Shown here: positions 42,811 through 51,159 of the stretch, in pieces
Position numbering within the stretch: position 1 is the stretch's first letter
How the letters are laid out: the number at the start of each line of letters is the position of its first letter
Assembly: GCF_010548305.1 (NCBI RefSeq)
Contig: NZ_JAAGLV010000015.1
Coordinates: 159,993-223,992 of the forward strand
Direction of reading: 5' to 3'
Length of the DNA stretch: 64,000 nt
From: Streptomyces sp. SID13031
GTDB lineage: Bacteria; Actinomycetota; Actinomycetes; Propionibacteriales; Kribbellaceae
Made by a program: the position numbers and the translations under genes
Notes under the pieces: generated by a model
Told to the model about the DNA's origin: nothing
Database searches by the model: none
Seen by the model: the letters and a program-made list of their open reading frames with translations, nothing else

Positions 42811-43808
42811 TCGGAAACTCCGGAGGAGGTCAACTTCGACAGCAGTGGAGTGAGCAGGTCCGGCGTCAGGTTCAGCGTGCCGATCTCCGGCAGTGCGCCC
42901 TGCTTGACCGCCATCGCCAGGATCGTGCCCTGGTCCAGTTCGGCATAGGCATCGAGCATGGCCTTCTCGGCAGCCGCCTCCGCCTCGCCCAGCACTCGCT
43001 TGGCGTCAGCGTCAGCCGCCGCCAGCAACCGCCGGCGCCCAGCCAAAGCCTCACCTTCGATCCGGCCGGCCGCGGCCGCCTCGGTCGCGCGCTGGCGCTC
43101 GTTCTGACCCTTCTGCGTGACCAGTTGCTCTTCGCGCCGAGCCAGCTCGATCTGGTTCTGCAGCTCGTTCTCCGCGATCGACCGCTCCCGCTCGACGGCC
43201 ATCGCCCGCCGCTCGTACGTCGCCTTGTCGGCCGCCTGCTGCACCATCTCCCGCGTAGGCGTCTGCAACGCACGCTCGACATCACTCTCAGCCCGTACCG
43301 CGACCACGCGGACATCCTCGACGCCGATCCCCAACCCCGTGAGCCGCTGGTCGTCCCGCAACCCACTGCTCATCGCGAGCCGCAGTGAAGCCATCCCCTC
43401 GGACAACGCCTGCGTCAGGTTCAGCCGGGCCAGCAGATCGAGCGCCGTCTGCTGAGCGAGCTCGGTCAGCAACCCGCCGAGCTGCTCCAGCGGAGTCGCC
43501 CGCCACGCGCCCGTGCCGGGGTCGATACCGAAGTCGAGCCGGGTGGACGCGAGCGCCGGGTCGGTCACCCGGTAGGTGACGGTCGCCTGGACGACGACGT
43601 CCTGGAAGTCGAGCGTGCGGCCGTGGAACAGCAGCGGCTGCTCGCGGTCGTCGATCGGTACCTCGCTGAGCGAGGAGTTGAGGGCCCGGAACCAGAACGC
43701 CTGCCCGGCGCCGTCGTGCGCGACCTTGCCGTTGCGCAGGTGCCGGACGTGGGTGGTCGGGTTCGCCCGCAGGTGGCTGATGAACCGGAACCGGGTGATG
43801 TCTGCCAT
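42807..43808 (-). CDS. SPFH / band-7 domain protein
   Basis: A 333-aa protein with an SPFH domain (residues about 15-190; DDREQPLLFHGRTLDFQDVV and YRVTDPALASTRLDFGID) and a long alanine/glutamate-rich coiled coil (about 190-290; MVQQAADKATYERRAMAVE, ENELQNQIELARREEQLV). There is no N-terminal membrane helix or signal peptide, so it probably assembles as a soluble or peripheral ring. It is first gene of a two-gene operon with the NAD-kinase-like protein. Two palindromes in front of it suggest control by NrtR. Confidence 0.82.
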   Translation of the reverse strand: MADITRFRFISHLRANPTTHVRHLRNGKVAHDGAGQAFWFRALNSSLSEVPIDDREQPLLFHGRTLDFQDVVVQATVTYRVTDPALASTRLDFGIDPGTGAWRATPLEQLGGLLTELAQQTALDLLARLNLTQALSEGMASLRLAMSSGLRDDQRLTGLGIGVEDVRVVAVRAESDVERALQTPTREMVQQAADKATYERRAMAVERERSIAENELQNQIELARREEQLVTQKGQNERQRATEAAAAGRIEGEALAGRRRLLAAADADAKRVLGEAEAAAEKAMLDAYAELDQGTILAMAVKQGALPEIGTLNLTPDLLTPLLSKLTSSGVSE

Positions 43809-43850
43809 GAGTCGTTCTCCTGTCGTAGCCCGGCTGGGCCCGAGTTCTTG

Positions 43851-43899
43851 TCGTCACTCTGACGATAAGACCCGAGATGGCTTTTCGTCAAGATGACGA
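43851..43899. promoter_or_regulatory. twin NrtR-type operators
   Basis: TCGTCA-CTC-TGACGA (43851-43865) and TCGTCA-AGA-TGACGA (43885-43899) are perfect palindromes sharing 6-base arms and a 3-base spacer; their centres are 34 bases apart. They lie in the 106-base divergent gap between the SPFH operon and nrtR. Binding by the neighbouring NrtR-like protein is inferred from position. Confidence 0.75.
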
Positions 43900-43914
43900 T
43901 TAGAGTGATCCGCC

Positions 43915-44598
43915 ATGGACTACGAGCCGCTGGGGGTAGCCGCCGACCTGGTCATCCTGACCGTCCGGGACGGGTCCCTGCAGGTGCTGCTGATCCGCCG
44001 CGGCATAGCGCCGTACCAGGGTCGCTGGGCGTTGCCGGGCGGTTTCGTACGACCCAGGGAAGACCTGGAGGAGACCGCGCGCCGCGAGCTGACCGAGGAG
44101 ACCGGGCTGGTGTCCGACCGGATCCACCTCGAGCAGATCGCGACCTACGGCGAGCCCGGCCGCGACCCTCGGGGCCGAGTGATCAGCGTCGCCTACCTAG
44201 CCCTCGTACCTGACCTCCCGACCCCGGTCGCCGGTACGGACGCGGCTTCGGCGTCATGGGTCGGGGTCACCGAGGTGCTCGACGATGAGGACCGGCTCGC
44301 GTTCGACCACCACCGGATCCTCGCGGACGCGGTCGAGCGCGCCCGGGCGAAGCTGGAGTACTCACCGCTCGCCGCTGCGTTCTGCCCGGACGAGTTCACG
44401 ATCTCGGAGCTGCGCGGGATCTACGAGGCCGTCTGGGGTGTCCAGCTCGATCCTCGCAACTTCCACCGCAAGGCCACCAAGACCGACGGTTTCGTCATCC
44501 CGCTCGGCGCCACCACCACCCGCGACGGCGGCCGCCCGGCCCAACTCTTCCACCGCGGCCCGGCGGCGACGCTTCACCCGCCACTGACCCGCGGCTGA
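43915..44598 (+). CDS. nrtR: NrtR-like NUDIX transcriptional regulator
   Basis: A 227-aa protein with an N-terminal NUDIX domain and a C-terminal winged helix (FTISELRGIYEAVWGVQLDP, then NFHRKATKTDGFVIPLG), the NrtR architecture. NrtR proteins sense ADP-ribose and repress NAD metabolism genes. The NUDIX box is complete (GFVRPREDLEETARRELTEE, TGL), so pyrophosphatase activity may remain. It is divergent from the SPFH/NAD-kinase-like operon with two palindromes between, and convergent with the PfkB gene (7-base gap). Confidence 0.85.
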   Translation: MDYEPLGVAADLVILTVRDGSLQVLLIRRGIAPYQGRWALPGGFVRPREDLEETARRELTEETGLVSDRIHLEQIATYGEPGRDPRGRVISVAYLALVPDLPTPVAGTDAASASWVGVTEVLDDEDRLAFDHHRILADAVERARAKLEYSPLAAAFCPDEFTISELRGIYEAVWGVQLDPRNFHRKATKTDGFVIPLGATTTRDGGRPAQLFHRGPAATLHPPLTRG

Positions 44599-44605
44599 CC
44601 AAGAG

Positions 44606-45490
44606 CTACCGGCTGAGCAGCATCAACTGTTCAGCGGTGATCAGGTCGGTATGCGTGCCAGGCGAGCCGCACGCCCAGGCTCCCGCGATGGTGCCCGCTT
44701 CGGCGGCTTCGTAGTACGAGCGGCCGTCCAGCCACGTGGTCAGGAAGGCGGCCACGTAGGCGTCGCCGGCTCCGTTCGTGTCGACCACCGGGCGGTCCGG
44801 GATCTTGGCGGCCGGGAGGTGCACAGGCTTCTCGCCACGGACGTGCAGGTAGCTCCCGTCGGCGCCGGCCATCGCGATCACGACCCGCGCCCGGCCGCTC
44901 GCGAAGATCCAGTCGACGGCCTTCTCGCCCAGCGCAGTGGTCGACACGAACACGACGTCTGCGCACTGCGCGAAGTCCCGGTGGTACTCGTTCTCGCCGT
45001 CCCAGTCGTGCAGGTCCGTCGACAACGTGCAGTCAGCGGCCAGTACGTCGGGAAGCGCACGACGGGCGAAATCCATGATCGACATGTGCACGTGCCTGGC
45101 GCGCTCGACCCGCCCGCGCCAGAGGTTGGGATCGACGCGCATACCGGGCGGGTGGCGCCCGTCGTACAGGGAGACGCGGGTGCCGTCCGGTGATACGAGA
45201 TTGACGCTGCGACGCGTGCCGCTGGGGTGGAGAGCGACTGCGAGCGGCAGGCCGAGCTCCTTGTATGTCGCGCGGATCCGCCGGCCCTCGGGGTCGTCGC
45301 CGATCACATCCGCGAGGCCGGGATGCAGCCCCAACCGGTGACAGCCGATCACCACTCCGTGACCGGTGTGGCCGACGTACTGCTCGATGGGCTGGACGGG
45401 AATGGTCTCCTGGCCGGGTAGCGGCAGCGCGGGTACGCGCACGATGGTGTCGATCCCCACGCCGCCGATCACGAACACGTCCAAGTCCAT
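44606..45490 (-). CDS. PfkB family carbohydrate kinase
   Basis: A 294-aa ribokinase-like sugar or nucleoside kinase. The N-terminal FVIGGVGIDTIVRVPALPLP, middle GTRRSVNLVSPDGTRVSLYD, and PfkB signature 2 VDTNGAGDAYVAAFLTTWLD with the catalytic aspartate are clear. Substrate cannot be assigned from motifs. Start ATG 45490 was chosen because GTGAGG lies about 9 bases upstream; ATG 45499 is an alternative. It lies alone, 148 bases after the next minus-strand gene. Confidence 0.83.
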   Translation of the reverse strand: MDLDVFVIGGVGIDTIVRVPALPLPGQETIPVQPIEQYVGHTGHGVVIGCHRLGLHPGLADVIGDDPEGRRIRATYKELGLPLAVALHPSGTRRSVNLVSPDGTRVSLYDGRHPPGMRVDPNLWRGRVERARHVHMSIMDFARRALPDVLAADCTLSTDLHDWDGENEYHRDFAQCADVVFVSTTALGEKAVDWIFASGRARVVIAMAGADGSYLHVRGEKPVHLPAAKIPDRPVVDTNGAGDAYVAAFLTTWLDGRSYYEAAEAGTIAGAWACGSPGTHTDLITAEQLMLLSR

Positions 45491-45638
45491 ACGTTCCATC
45501 CTCACCGAGCCGCTCAAGCGGCAGGCGTGAAGGGTAGCCATCTGGGACTGTCGGCGACAGTGCTCAGGCGGGGCGGTCGACGCATGGTCATCGAACGACC
45601 ACTCTTCGCCGCCGCCCCGTGCGGCCCACGGTCCCGGA

Positions 45639-46427
45639 TCAGTAGCCGGGGAAGACCTGGCGCAGGGTCTCCAGAGTGACCGGACCGGTCAGTTCGACCG
45701 CGCTGTCGCCGGCCGGGTCGAGACGGCCAGAGACCAGGCGGAGCCAGGTTTCGCTGGGGAGGCTCAGCGTGCCGTCGGGCTTGTCGGCGGGGGCGAGGTC
45801 GATGCTGACCGGCTCAGTCAGGTGCAGGGTGAGCTCGGTGGCCGGCTCCGTCGTGGTGACCGCCAGATCGGTGGACTGGCCGTTCAGGGCAGCCGGCTTC
45901 GTGATCCAGGCCAGCAGGTCGCCGGAGCTCTGGAGCAGCTCAGGGACAGCTTGGGGGTCGAGAGTGGCCTGAGGGTCGATGGCGCTCCGCACGTCCCACG
46001 AGTGCAGGCTGAACTCGCTGAGGCGGCCCCGGCTGATAGTCGCCACGTCGACCGGTTCGGGGACGTAGCTCAGGTCGAGGCGGAGGTTCTCGCGCTGGCC
46101 GGCGTCCAATGACTCGAAGAGCGCGGTGAGCTTCTCGTTCTGCTCGAGGAAGCCGTCGGCCTGCTCCCGCCGGGAGGCCGCGTTCCAGCGGCCCCAGACG
46201 GACTGGTTGAAGTCGCCGTCGGGGCCTGGCTTGCCGTCGAGCGCCGCCTGAACGGTGGCATACATGATCTCGGCGCCGCTGCCCAGGTGGCTCAGCACCT
46301 GCGCGATGTCCCACTCGGTCGCGGCCGACGGCCCCGCCAGAGCATCGTCGTCGAACTTCTTCACCAGGTCCGCGAGCCCGTCATAGCTGGTACGTAGCGC
46401 GGCGATGACTGTGTCGGCGTTGCTCAA
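45639..46427 (-). CDS. maleylpyruvate isomerase family (mycothiol-dependent type)
   Basis: A 262-aa protein with a DinB-like four-helix bundle (residues about 5-160) and a C-terminal SCP-like region. The metal-site residues are visible as VLSHLGSGAEIM and the E-x3-H in SEFSLHSWDVRSAID. Relatives use mycothiol, the thiol of actinobacteria, in isomerase or S-transferase reactions; most, including probably this one, have unknown substrates. It is monocistronic, in the direction of the CoA-transferase genes upstream. Confidence 0.82.
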   Translation of the reverse strand: MSNADTVIAALRTSYDGLADLVKKFDDDALAGPSAATEWDIAQVLSHLGSGAEIMYATVQAALDGKPGPDGDFNQSVWGRWNAASRREQADGFLEQNEKLTALFESLDAGQRENLRLDLSYVPEPVDVATISRGRLSEFSLHSWDVRSAIDPQATLDPQAVPELLQSSGDLLAWITKPAALNGQSTDLAVTTTEPATELTLHLTEPVSIDLAPADKPDGTLSLPSETWLRLVSGRLDPAGDSAVELTGPVTLETLRQVFPGY

Positions 46428-46510
46428 GTCGTTCCTCCAGAAAATGGCCCCGTACTGCGGTTAACCAGCACCAACCGCCGTACGGGGGAATCCATTCCGT
46501 GGCCGGGGAC

Positions 46511-47140
46511 TCACTGCTTGATGGGCGCGCCGGTCTTGTCCTGGAGCTCGTCGAAGGTGACGTCCTCGGCCAGCTCGACCAGTTGCAACCCGTCGTCGGT
46601 GATATCGAGGACCGCGAGGTCGGTGATGATCCGGTTGACCACGCCCCGGCCGGTGTACGGCAGGTCGCACTCCTGGAGGATCTTGTGCGAACCGTCCTTG
46701 GCGACGTGCTCCATCAGCACGATCACCTTCTTCGCGCCGTGCACGAGGTCCATCGCGCCGCCCATGCCCTTGACCATCTTGCCCGGGATCATCCAGTTGG
46801 CCAGGTCGCCGGTGGCCGAGACCTGCATCGCGCCGAGGATGGCCGCGTCGATCGCGCCGCCGCGGATCATCCCGAAGGACAGCGACGAGTCGAAGAAGGA
46901 TGCCCCCGGCAACGTCGTGACGGTCTCCTTGCCGGCGTTGATCAGGTCCGGGTCCTCGTCGCCCTCGACCGGGTACGGGCCGACGCCGAGGATGCCGTTC
47001 TCGCTCTGCAGGACGACGGTGACGCCCTCGGGGATGTAGTTCGGTACCAGCGTCGGCAGCCCGATGCCGAGGTTCACGTATGAGCCGTCCTCCAGCTCCG
47101 ACGCGGCGCGGGCGGCCATCTGCTCACGGGTGAGTGCCAT
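46511..47140 (-). CDS. scoB: 3-oxoacid CoA-transferase subunit B
   Basis: Beta subunit of a class I CoA-transferase, 209 aa. The catalytic glutamate lies in VLQSENGILGVGPYPV; GLPTLVPNYIPEGV and GGAMDLVHGAKKVIVLMEH are family motifs. With subunit A (2-base gap) it should exchange CoA between succinyl-CoA and acetoacetate or 3-oxoadipate. The neighbourhood has no aromatic degradation genes, so ketone-body/acetoacetate use is as likely as 3-oxoadipate. Confidence 0.9.
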   Translation of the reverse strand: MALTREQMAARAASELEDGSYVNLGIGLPTLVPNYIPEGVTVVLQSENGILGVGPYPVEGDEDPDLINAGKETVTTLPGASFFDSSLSFGMIRGGAIDAAILGAMQVSATGDLANWMIPGKMVKGMGGAMDLVHGAKKVIVLMEHVAKDGSHKILQECDLPYTGRGVVNRIITDLAVLDITDDGLQLVELAEDVTFDELQDKTGAPIKQ

Positions 47141-47142
47141 GC

Positions 47143-47901
47143 TCAGGCCTCCTTGGGCTGTACGGTCCGCTTTTCGATGCGCTTCTCGATGTCCTTGCCG
47201 ACAGCAACCACTCGCTGGACGTAGACGCCGGGCAGGTGGATCTCGTCGGGGTCCAGCTCACCAGGCTGGACCAGTTCCTCGACCGTCGCGATGGTGATCT
47301 TCCCGGCCATCGCGGCGAGCGGGTTGAAGTTGCGCGCGCTCCGGTCGAAGACCAGGTTGCCGTGGGTGTCGCCCTTCAGCGCGTGCACGAGCCCGAAGTC
47401 CGTCGTGATCGACTCCTCCAGCACGTACGTCGTACCGCCGATCTCGCGCGTCTCCTTCGGCTCCGAAGCCTTCGCCACCGAACCGTCGGTGTTGTATTTC
47501 TGCGGAAGCCCGCCGTCGGCCACCTGAGTCCCGACGCCGGCCAGGGTGAAGAACGCGGCGATCCCGCAACCACCGGCCCGGAGCTTCTCGGCCAGCGTGC
47601 CCTGCGGGGTCAGCTCGACCTCCAGCTCGCCGGACAGGAACTGCCGGGCGAACTCCTTGTTCTCCCCGACGTACGACGAGGTCATCTTGGCGATCCGCTT
47701 GTCGGCGAGCAGGATTCCCAGCCCCCAGTCGTCGACGCCACAGTTGTTCGAGACGACGCTGAGCCCGCTCACGCCGCTCGCGTGGATCGCGCTGATCAGC
47801 TGCATCGGATTGCCGCACAGTCCGAAGCCGCCGACCGCGAGGCTCGCGCCGTCGCCGATGTCGTCGACCGCGGCCTGCGGCGAGTCGTACGTCTTGTCCA
47901 T
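47143..47901 (-). CDS. scoA: 3-oxoacid CoA-transferase subunit A
   Basis: Alpha subunit, 252 aa. It begins KTYDSPQAAVDDIGDGASLA with the glycine-rich VGGFGLCGNPMQLI CoA loop, and has VSNNCGVDDWGLGILL and MAGKITIATVEELVQPGELD near the end. ATG 47901 with GGAG 7 bases before was chosen; longer frames to 47988 are not family-like. It is first in a two-gene operon with subunit B. Confidence 0.9.
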   Translation of the reverse strand: MDKTYDSPQAAVDDIGDGASLAVGGFGLCGNPMQLISAIHASGVSGLSVVSNNCGVDDWGLGILLADKRIAKMTSSYVGENKEFARQFLSGELEVELTPQGTLAEKLRAGGCGIAAFFTLAGVGTQVADGGLPQKYNTDGSVAKASEPKETREIGGTTYVLEESITTDFGLVHALKGDTHGNLVFDRSARNFNPLAAMAGKITIATVEELVQPGELDPDEIHLPGVYVQRVVAVGKDIEKRIEKRTVQPKEA

Positions 47902-48000
47902 CAGGCTGCTCCATTGCAGGTCGGTGTCGCTCGACTCTAACCAGCAGCCAGCCATCCGGCGAGGCTCACACCCTGTGGCTAGAGCCACATGGGCGACCGG

Positions 48001-49407
48001 CTACCGGCCTGCTGGGCGGTACTGCTCGGGCGCCAGGCCGGCTTTGAGGCGCCAGGCGTGTGCTTCGTCCGGCCGTCCCGCGGCGGCTGCGATCGCAGCC
48101 AGCTCGGCCAGCGCCTCCGTCATCGCCAGCTCAGCCTCGTCCCAGTCCTCTGGGCAGTGCGCCAGCGCCAGCAGTGCCAGCTCCTGTGCCTTCGCCAGGT
48201 CTCCGCCGTACCGCGCGGACTTGGCCAGACCGATCCGGGCGGCTGCGGAGGCGTAGGGGACGCCGGCGCGTTTCGCGCGGACCAGTGCTTGGCGGTAGTC
48301 CTCGCTGGCCGGGTGGACCTTACGCAGTCTCAGGCGGAGGTCGCCGCGGCGGCACAGCAGCAGTGCTGCCTCCTCGTCGGAGCCCAGCTCGTCGGCGATG
48401 GACAAGGCTTGACCGATCAGCTCGGCGGAGCGCTCGAGCCGGCCCGACGAGGCGGCCGCCTCGGCCAGCGCATTCAGCGCCAGCGAGCTGCCCCAGCGGT
48501 CGCCGACCAGCTGGAACTGCGCGAGTGCGGACTGAAGGTTCGCGTCGGAGCCGGCGGCCTGGGCCTCCGTCAAGCCGGGGTAGGTAGCACAGAGCTGGAG
48601 CGCAGCCAGCGTCCAAGGGTCAGTACTGAGCTCATTGCGGTCCAGTACTTCGGAGACGAGCTCCGGTGGCACGAACGGCCCGAGGACGACCGACCAGAGC
48701 AGCACCGTCACGGGGTGGCGGAACGTCTCGTCCAGCTCCTCGACGATGACACGGGCCTCCGCGATGCCCTCTGCTCGACCAGAGCTGGCCGTGTGAAGTA
48801 CAGCGAGCAGGTACTCCTCGGCGAGCCCGTCGGGCACCACTGGCCCGAGCACTGCGAGCAGGCCGCGTGCCGCACTCGCCGCCTCGCCCCGGAGGCCGTG
48901 CATCCACCAGTACGTCGAGAGGCCGGCGACCAGGTTGAGGGCGAGTCGTTGGTCGTGGTCTGTCGCCCAGCTGATCGCTGCGTGGAGGTTGTCGCTCTCC
49001 CTGCGCAGCAATGTTGCCCAGTGCAACTGATCGGGCCCGCGCAGATGCTGGTCGGCCTGCTGCACCAGCTTCAGCAGGTACGCCGCGTGCCGGGCGCGCA
49101 AGTCGTCCGCCTCCGCCGAGGTGAGTTGCTCACCGGCGTACGCGCGAATCGTCTCAGGCATCCGGTACCGGCCGCTGCTCAACGTGAGGAGGGAGCGCTC
49201 GGTCAGCGCGTCGAGCAGCCGGGCCGCGATCGGACGCGGCAGGTCGAGGACGGCTGCCACCGACTCCGCGGTCGCGCCGCCGGAGAAACCGGCGAGCCGG
49301 GCGGCGATGACGCGCTCGACCGGCGGCAGCTGGTTCCAGCTCCAGGCGATCACCTTCCGCAGCCTGCCATGCCGCTCGTCGTCGCACGGCAACTCCATAT
49401 GACTCAT
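48001..49407 (-). CDS. TPR-repeat protein, NTPase-less STAND-regulator relative
   Basis: A 468-aa helical protein. Its first 110 residues (SWNQLPPVERVIAARLAGFS, then RYRMPETIRAYAGEQL) match the winged-helix and linker that follow the ATPase core in AfsR/LuxR-like STAND regulators, with HLRGPDQLHWATLLRRESDN typical of the same place. The rest is TPR-like (about residues 150-460). The DNA-binding and NTPase domains that normally come first are missing, and the upstream DNA encodes another gene. It may be a remnant that still folds, or a free effector arm. ATG 49407 follows GAGG by 5 bases; a GTG at 49413 overlaps the ribosome site. Confidence 0.72.
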   Translation of the reverse strand: MSHMELPCDDERHGRLRKVIAWSWNQLPPVERVIAARLAGFSGGATAESVAAVLDLPRPIAARLLDALTERSLLTLSSGRYRMPETIRAYAGEQLTSAEADDLRARHAAYLLKLVQQADQHLRGPDQLHWATLLRRESDNLHAAISWATDHDQRLALNLVAGLSTYWWMHGLRGEAASAARGLLAVLGPVVPDGLAEEYLLAVLHTASSGRAEGIAEARVIVEELDETFRHPVTVLLWSVVLGPFVPPELVSEVLDRNELSTDPWTLAALQLCATYPGLTEAQAAGSDANLQSALAQFQLVGDRWGSSLALNALAEAAASSGRLERSAELIGQALSIADELGSDEEAALLLCRRGDLRLRLRKVHPASEDYRQALVRAKRAGVPYASAAARIGLAKSARYGGDLAKAQELALLALAHCPEDWDEAELAMTEALAELAAIAAAAGRPDEAHAWRLKAGLAPEQYRPAGR

Positions 49408-49415
49408 TGTCACCT

Positions 49416-49439
49416 CGCCCCGGGCACATACCCGGGGCG
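49416..49439 (-). terminator. hairpin between CHAP-like and TPR genes
   Basis: CGCCCCGGG / CCCGGGGCG with a 6-base loop, just before the TPR gene start and 26 bases after the upstream gene's stop. It probably ends that upstream transcript. Confidence 0.55.
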
Positions 49440-49464
49440 GGGTCGGCCTACCAGTCTTGGGTGA

Positions 49465-50160
49465 TCAGTTGATCACCCGGAAGCCGCGCCGCTTGCCGAG
49501 TAGTTGCAGGCTCTTCATCCCGGGGATCCCGTCGAATGGCGGCGGTACGGTCGCCTTCTGCCACAGCGCGTAGGCCTTGCGGAAGTCCTTTCCGGCGAAG
49601 CCGTCGACGTTCATCGGATCCTTCAGGCCCTGCTTGAGCAGCGCGCGTTCGACGATGATGATGTCGTGCTCGTGCAGCCCCGAACCGGCCGGCCGGAACT
49701 GGTCCTGGACGGCCGCTTCGCGGATGTTGCTCAGGTCGACCGCGGGCAGCGTGGCAACAGCGCCCGGACGCCAGATCCGGACCCCGTTGACGTCCTCGCT
49801 CCAGCCCTTGTAGACCTTGCCCCACTGCCGGGCGATCTTCGAGATCGGCACCTTGTCGACCTTGCCCGGCCGCAGGATGTCGCTGCTGAAGCAACTCCCG
49901 TCGCCGGTGCTGATCGCGACGTGCCCGGCGTCCCCGCCGGTCCACCACAACGGCACCCCGAGCGGCGGCGTACCGGCCGTGCCGTGCTTGAACTGCGCCG
50001 CCTTGTACCCGAGGGCCGCGGTCAGGGCGGCCGGCCCGACGTTGAAACACGTCCGGACGAAGATCAAGCAGATCCCGGTCCAGTCCCTGGTCGCGTGGGC
50101 GGCCTGTGCGGCGGCGAAGTCCACCGCGGCCTTGCCCATCCGGACGGCCATCTCACTCAC
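49465..50160 (-). CDS. CHAP/NlpC-like protein with C-terminal helical domain
   Basis: A 231-aa protein. The N-terminal half looks like a cysteine-histidine amidohydrolase domain: TRDWTGICLIFVRTCFNVGP (Cys31) and GGDAGHVAISTGDGSCFSSD (His80). The C-terminal part (LLKQGLKDPMNVDGFAGKDF) resembles a peptidoglycan-binding or recruitment domain. I know this family as a common actinobacterial hypothetical; there is no signal peptide, so it may act in the cytoplasm or leave by a non-classical route. It overlaps the small acidic gene before it by 8 bases. Confidence 0.65.
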   Translation of the reverse strand: MSEMAVRMGKAAVDFAAAQAAHATRDWTGICLIFVRTCFNVGPAALTAALGYKAAQFKHGTAGTPPLGVPLWWTGGDAGHVAISTGDGSCFSSDILRPGKVDKVPISKIARQWGKVYKGWSEDVNGVRIWRPGAVATLPAVDLSNIREAAVQDQFRPAGSGLHEHDIIIVERALLKQGLKDPMNVDGFAGKDFRKAYALWQKATVPPPFDGIPGMKSLQLLGKRRGFRVIN

Positions 50161-50356
50161 CCACCGTTCCGGGCTCTTCGTCGGGCCCGAGCGGTTCGTT
50201 GTCCTCGATCGGGTCCGGGAACGGCGCCGCGCTGGCCGGATCGTCCAGGTCCGGATTGTCGGCCTGCAAGCCGGGCGAATCGGCCAACGGCGGCAGCGTC
50301 GACTCGTCCAGCACCTCCGTCAGCTCGGACGTGTCCACTGGATCGGTAACACTCAT
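50153..50356 (-). CDS. small acidic hypothetical protein
   Basis: A 67-aa, strongly acidic, proline-rich and probably disordered protein (TSELTEVLDESTLPPLADS; DNPDLDDPASAAPF). GGGGGAG lies 3 bases before the ATG and the stop overlaps the CHAP-like start, so it is coupled to that gene and could be its chaperone, inhibitor or tag. No family is recognised. Confidence 0.55.
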   Translation of the reverse strand: MSVTDPVDTSELTEVLDESTLPPLADSPGLQADNPDLDDPASAAPFPDPIEDNEPLGPDEEPGTVGE

Positions 50357-50457
50357 GACTCCCCCTGTTGTCGCAGCGTGGGCCGTCACCAATCCGCCCC
50401 CAGCCGGCAACAGCCGTCACTGGCAGTTTGGCACCGGCCCGGCGCCGCGACCAGAGT

Positions 50458-51159
50458 TCATTCGAACCGAAGTACGCCCCACTGGCTGGGCTTGTGCATG
50501 TCCACCTCGTACTGCGGTGACCAGACCCAGAAGTCCTGCTCCTTGCCCGTGCGGTACTCGCCGCCGGCCACCTCGTGGTCCCACTCGACCCGCATCAGGT
50601 TCATCCGCCACTCGTCGCCGGGGGCGGGCGGGGTCTGGTTGGTGTTGTACTTCGCCAGATCCGCCCAGGGCAAGGCGATCTCGACCGTCCACCCGGTGTC
50701 GGTGTCGGCCGGGTCGTTCAGCGTGCCGTCGATGTGCAGAGCGGTGCGCAGGCCGGGCAGGTTGTCCGGGTCGACGGGGACGCCGCCCTCGGAGTACGGC
50801 TTGGGGAGGGAGAGCTCCCAGATGGTGCCGAGCGGGTTGATCTCGAACTCGTAGTAGTTCTCGCCGTCGCCGTCCGGGTCGAGGAAGATCTCGAAGTTGT
50901 TCTCCTCGTACAGCCAGGTGTTCGGCTCGGTCATGGTCGACCAGACGTGCGGCTCTTCCAGCTGGCCGCCGACGTACAGGTACTGGTCGTCGTACAGCAG
51001 CTTGGCCCTGGTCCGGAGCCTCGGTGTGGTGGCGCCGGGGCCGCTGATGTCGACGAAGTCGCCGGTCCACGGCGCCTGCTCCCAGGCGGGGTGGGTCAGC
51101 GTGCCGTCGAGGGGGAGTGGGGTGGTGCGGTGGCAGGGGTAGCGGGGGAGTTCAGGCAT
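50458..51159 (-). CDS. CBM9-like carbohydrate-binding protein
   Basis: A 233-aa beta-sandwich protein of the family 9 carbohydrate-binding-module type. Landmarks: PLDGTLTHPAWEQAPWTGDF, RAKLLYDDQYLYVGGQLEEP, NNFEIFLDPDGDGENYYEFE and WTVEIALPWADLAKY. No signal peptide is seen, as is usual for this stand-alone intracellular subgroup. Sugar bound is unknown. It overlaps the membrane protein gene upstream by 8 bases. Confidence 0.82.
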   Translation of the reverse strand: MPELPRYPCHRTTPLPLDGTLTHPAWEQAPWTGDFVDISGPGATTPRLRTRAKLLYDDQYLYVGGQLEEPHVWSTMTEPNTWLYEENNFEIFLDPDGDGENYYEFEINPLGTIWELSLPKPYSEGGVPVDPDNLPGLRTALHIDGTLNDPADTDTGWTVEIALPWADLAKYNTNQTPPAPGDEWRMNLMRVEWDHEVAGGEYRTGKEQDFWVWSPQYEVDMHKPSQWGVLRFE

